Assembly: GCA_019308645.1 (NCBI GenBank)
Contig: JAFDHR010000027.1
Coordinates: 1-23,737, forward strand
Origin: Deltaproteobacteria bacterium
Lineage (GTDB): Bacteria > Desulfobacterota > DSM-4660 > Desulfatiglandales > B25-G16
Direction: 5' to 3'
Length of the DNA stretch: 23,737 nucleotides
The notes under the pieces are model-generated. The model did not search any database and was not told the DNA's origin. It saw only the letters and a list, made by a program, of their open reading frames with translations. Numbering within the stretch: position 1 is the first letter of the stretch; each line of letters begins with the position of its first letter. A program made the translations under genes and the position numbers. Below are positions 22,897-23,737 of this stretch, piece by piece.

Positions 22897-23514
22897 TCAT
22901 CTCTCTTCGGTCCCTCTTAGTATTTTCGGATTGGGTTTGAAATCTTCCGCAAGGAGCCCCATGAGTATATGATCAACTCGTTCTCCACTGAAGTTCACGA
23001 GCTTCCCTTTGAGCCTCCCTTCGATCTGATAACCGTTCTTCAAGAAGACCCTTTCGCTTGCAGCGTGACCTTCGTAATACCCTCCCCAAAGTTTAACGAA
23101 CCCTCTCACTTTAAACATGTAGTGCGTAGCTGCATGAACAGCTTCTGACCCATAACCTTTTCCTCTGGCATCCGGGTGGCCTATTACGAACGAAATGCAT
23201 GCAGAACGGTGATGCTCATCTATGTCATGAAAGGTCACTGTGCCAATTAGGCGACCACCTTCTTTATCAAAAACACCCAGATGAAGGGTTTTGTTTTCTT
23301 TAGACAAGCTTTTTCTAATATAATCAATCACGTTCTCCCTTGATTGCTGAGAGAACCTGATCTCCAGGAATCGAGTCACCTCAGGATCGTTGAGCCAGGC
23401 CAAATATTCATCTGTTATATCTTCCTCTACCATCTGTTTAAAAAAGAGCCTTCTCGAACGAAAATAAACCAAAGATTCCTTGCATTTTTCAATATCTGCC
23501 GAATAGTTCTTCAT
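22897..23514 (-). CDS. GNAT-family N-acetyltransferase (RimJ/RimL type)
   Basis: The product is 205 aa. After an approx. 20-residue leader the GNAT fold runs to about 190: LFFKQMVEEDITDEYLAWLND (23-43), LIGTVTFHDID (89-99), ACISFVIGHPDARGKGYGSEA (105-125) with the acetyl-CoA pyrophosphate loop RGKGYG at 117-122, then AASERVFLKNGYQIEGRL (151-168), the usual motif B. It transfers acetyl from acetyl-CoA to an amine. In this setting it may be a PseH-like sugar N-acetyltransferase, but the sequence does not settle the substrate. Its ATG directly follows the stop of the upstream gene (TAAATG), so translation is coupled. A 157-base gap follows it. Confidence 0.88.
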   Translation of the reverse strand: MKNYSADIEKCKESLVYFRSRRLFFKQMVEEDITDEYLAWLNDPEVTRFLEIRFSQQSRENVIDYIRKSLSKENKTLHLGVFDKEGGRLIGTVTFHDIDEHHRSACISFVIGHPDARGKGYGSEAVHAATHYMFKVRGFVKLWGGYYEGHAASERVFLKNGYQIEGRLKGKLVNFSGERVDHILMGLLAEDFKPNPKILRGTEER

Positions 23515-23737
23515 TTATGATCGCTTTCCTTCCATTTCCACCATCATGACCCACTTTTCGTTGATAAAGTTGTCGTGGATTTGAAAGTGGCTCCTCACAT
23601 TCTCCTCGACGATGTCTGATTTTTTTTCATCGAAAAATGTCGAATTACGCCAGTACTGAATGACATCATCCGGGCTTCCCCATATGATAGGATTTACAAG
23701 AGTATGGATCGTATTACGGGTGAAACGGCGACAAGCA
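23515..23737 (-). CDS. Unidentified protein, C-terminal 73 residues (runs off the right edge)
   Basis: The minus-strand frame is open from the window edge to TAA at 23515. It includes RNTIHTLVNPIIWGSPDDV, VIQYWRNSTFFDEKKSD and a C-terminus NEKWVMMVEMEGKRS. The tail resembles the last strand region of some SAM-dependent methyltransferases found in glycan loci (NEKWVMM.E.), but the SAM-binding motif would be outside the window, so this is a guess. The stop codon abuts the GNAT start, so it belongs to the same operon. Confidence 0.6.
   Translation of the reverse strand, partial: ACRRFTRNTIHTLVNPIIWGSPDDVIQYWRNSTFFDEKKSDIVEENVRSHFQIHDNFINEKWVMMVEMEGKRS

Noticed and set aside
1..23737. CRISPR arrays, tRNA or rRNA genes
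   Set aside because: No regularly spaced identical repeats and no recognisable tRNA or rRNA sequence were seen on either strand.

Overview
The window is one long surface-glycan (O-antigen, capsule or S-layer-glycan type) biosynthesis locus. Every convincing gene lies on the minus strand, so transcription runs right to left. The genes are packed like an operon, with stop/start overlaps and gaps of a few bases. The organism is a Gram-negative-looking, moderate-GC bacterium. The mix of nonulosonate genes, amidotransferase trio, IS3 and IS21-like debris would fit a deltaproteobacterium or a relative, but no phylogenetic marker is present, so this is only a guess. Gene names rest on motifs recognised by eye.

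Right third (about 23.7 to 16.8 kb): the 3' end of an unidentified gene; a GNAT acetyltransferase; a 646-aa GT-B-like surface carbohydrate protein; the PseA/WbpG-type N-acetyl sugar amidotransferase with its HisH and HisF paralogues, a set that puts an acetamidino group on sugars; and a formyltransferase-fold protein whose catalytic Asn and His are replaced.

Middle (16.8 to 8.3 kb): a Rossmann plus beta-propeller protein; a second formyltransferase paralogue with intact catalytic residues; a TIGR04076 small Cys protein; a DUF4910 zinc-peptidase-like protein; an ABC exporter whose C-terminus is frameshifted by a perfect 7-bp tandem duplication; NeuD (acyltransferase); NeuB (nonulosonate synthase); and a TIM-barrel sugar isomerase-like protein.

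Left third (8.3 to 0 kb): a CBS-pair/DegT aminotransferase fusion and a Gfo/Idh/MocA oxidoreductase. Two visibly AT-rich genes follow, a KpsS-like glycan protein and a PAPS-type sulfotransferase. They sit among repeated intergenic modules (a MITE-like repeat, 48-bp direct repeats, IS21-like end repeats). A decayed IS3 transposase and the start of another DegT aminotransferase complete the left end.

Working model (inference): the locus builds and exports a glycan containing a nonulosonic or related amino sugar that can carry N-acetyl, N-formyl, acetamidino and possibly sulfate groups. NeuB makes the nine-carbon acid. The CBS-DegT protein, the oxidoreductase and the isomerase-like protein supply an amino-sugar precursor. 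PseA/HisH/HisF installs the amidine, NeuD/GNAT and the formyltransferases acylate amines, and the ABC protein and KpsS-like proteins assemble or export. No sugar epimerase (NeuC) or CMP-transferase (NeuA) is visible, so the pathway is incomplete here.
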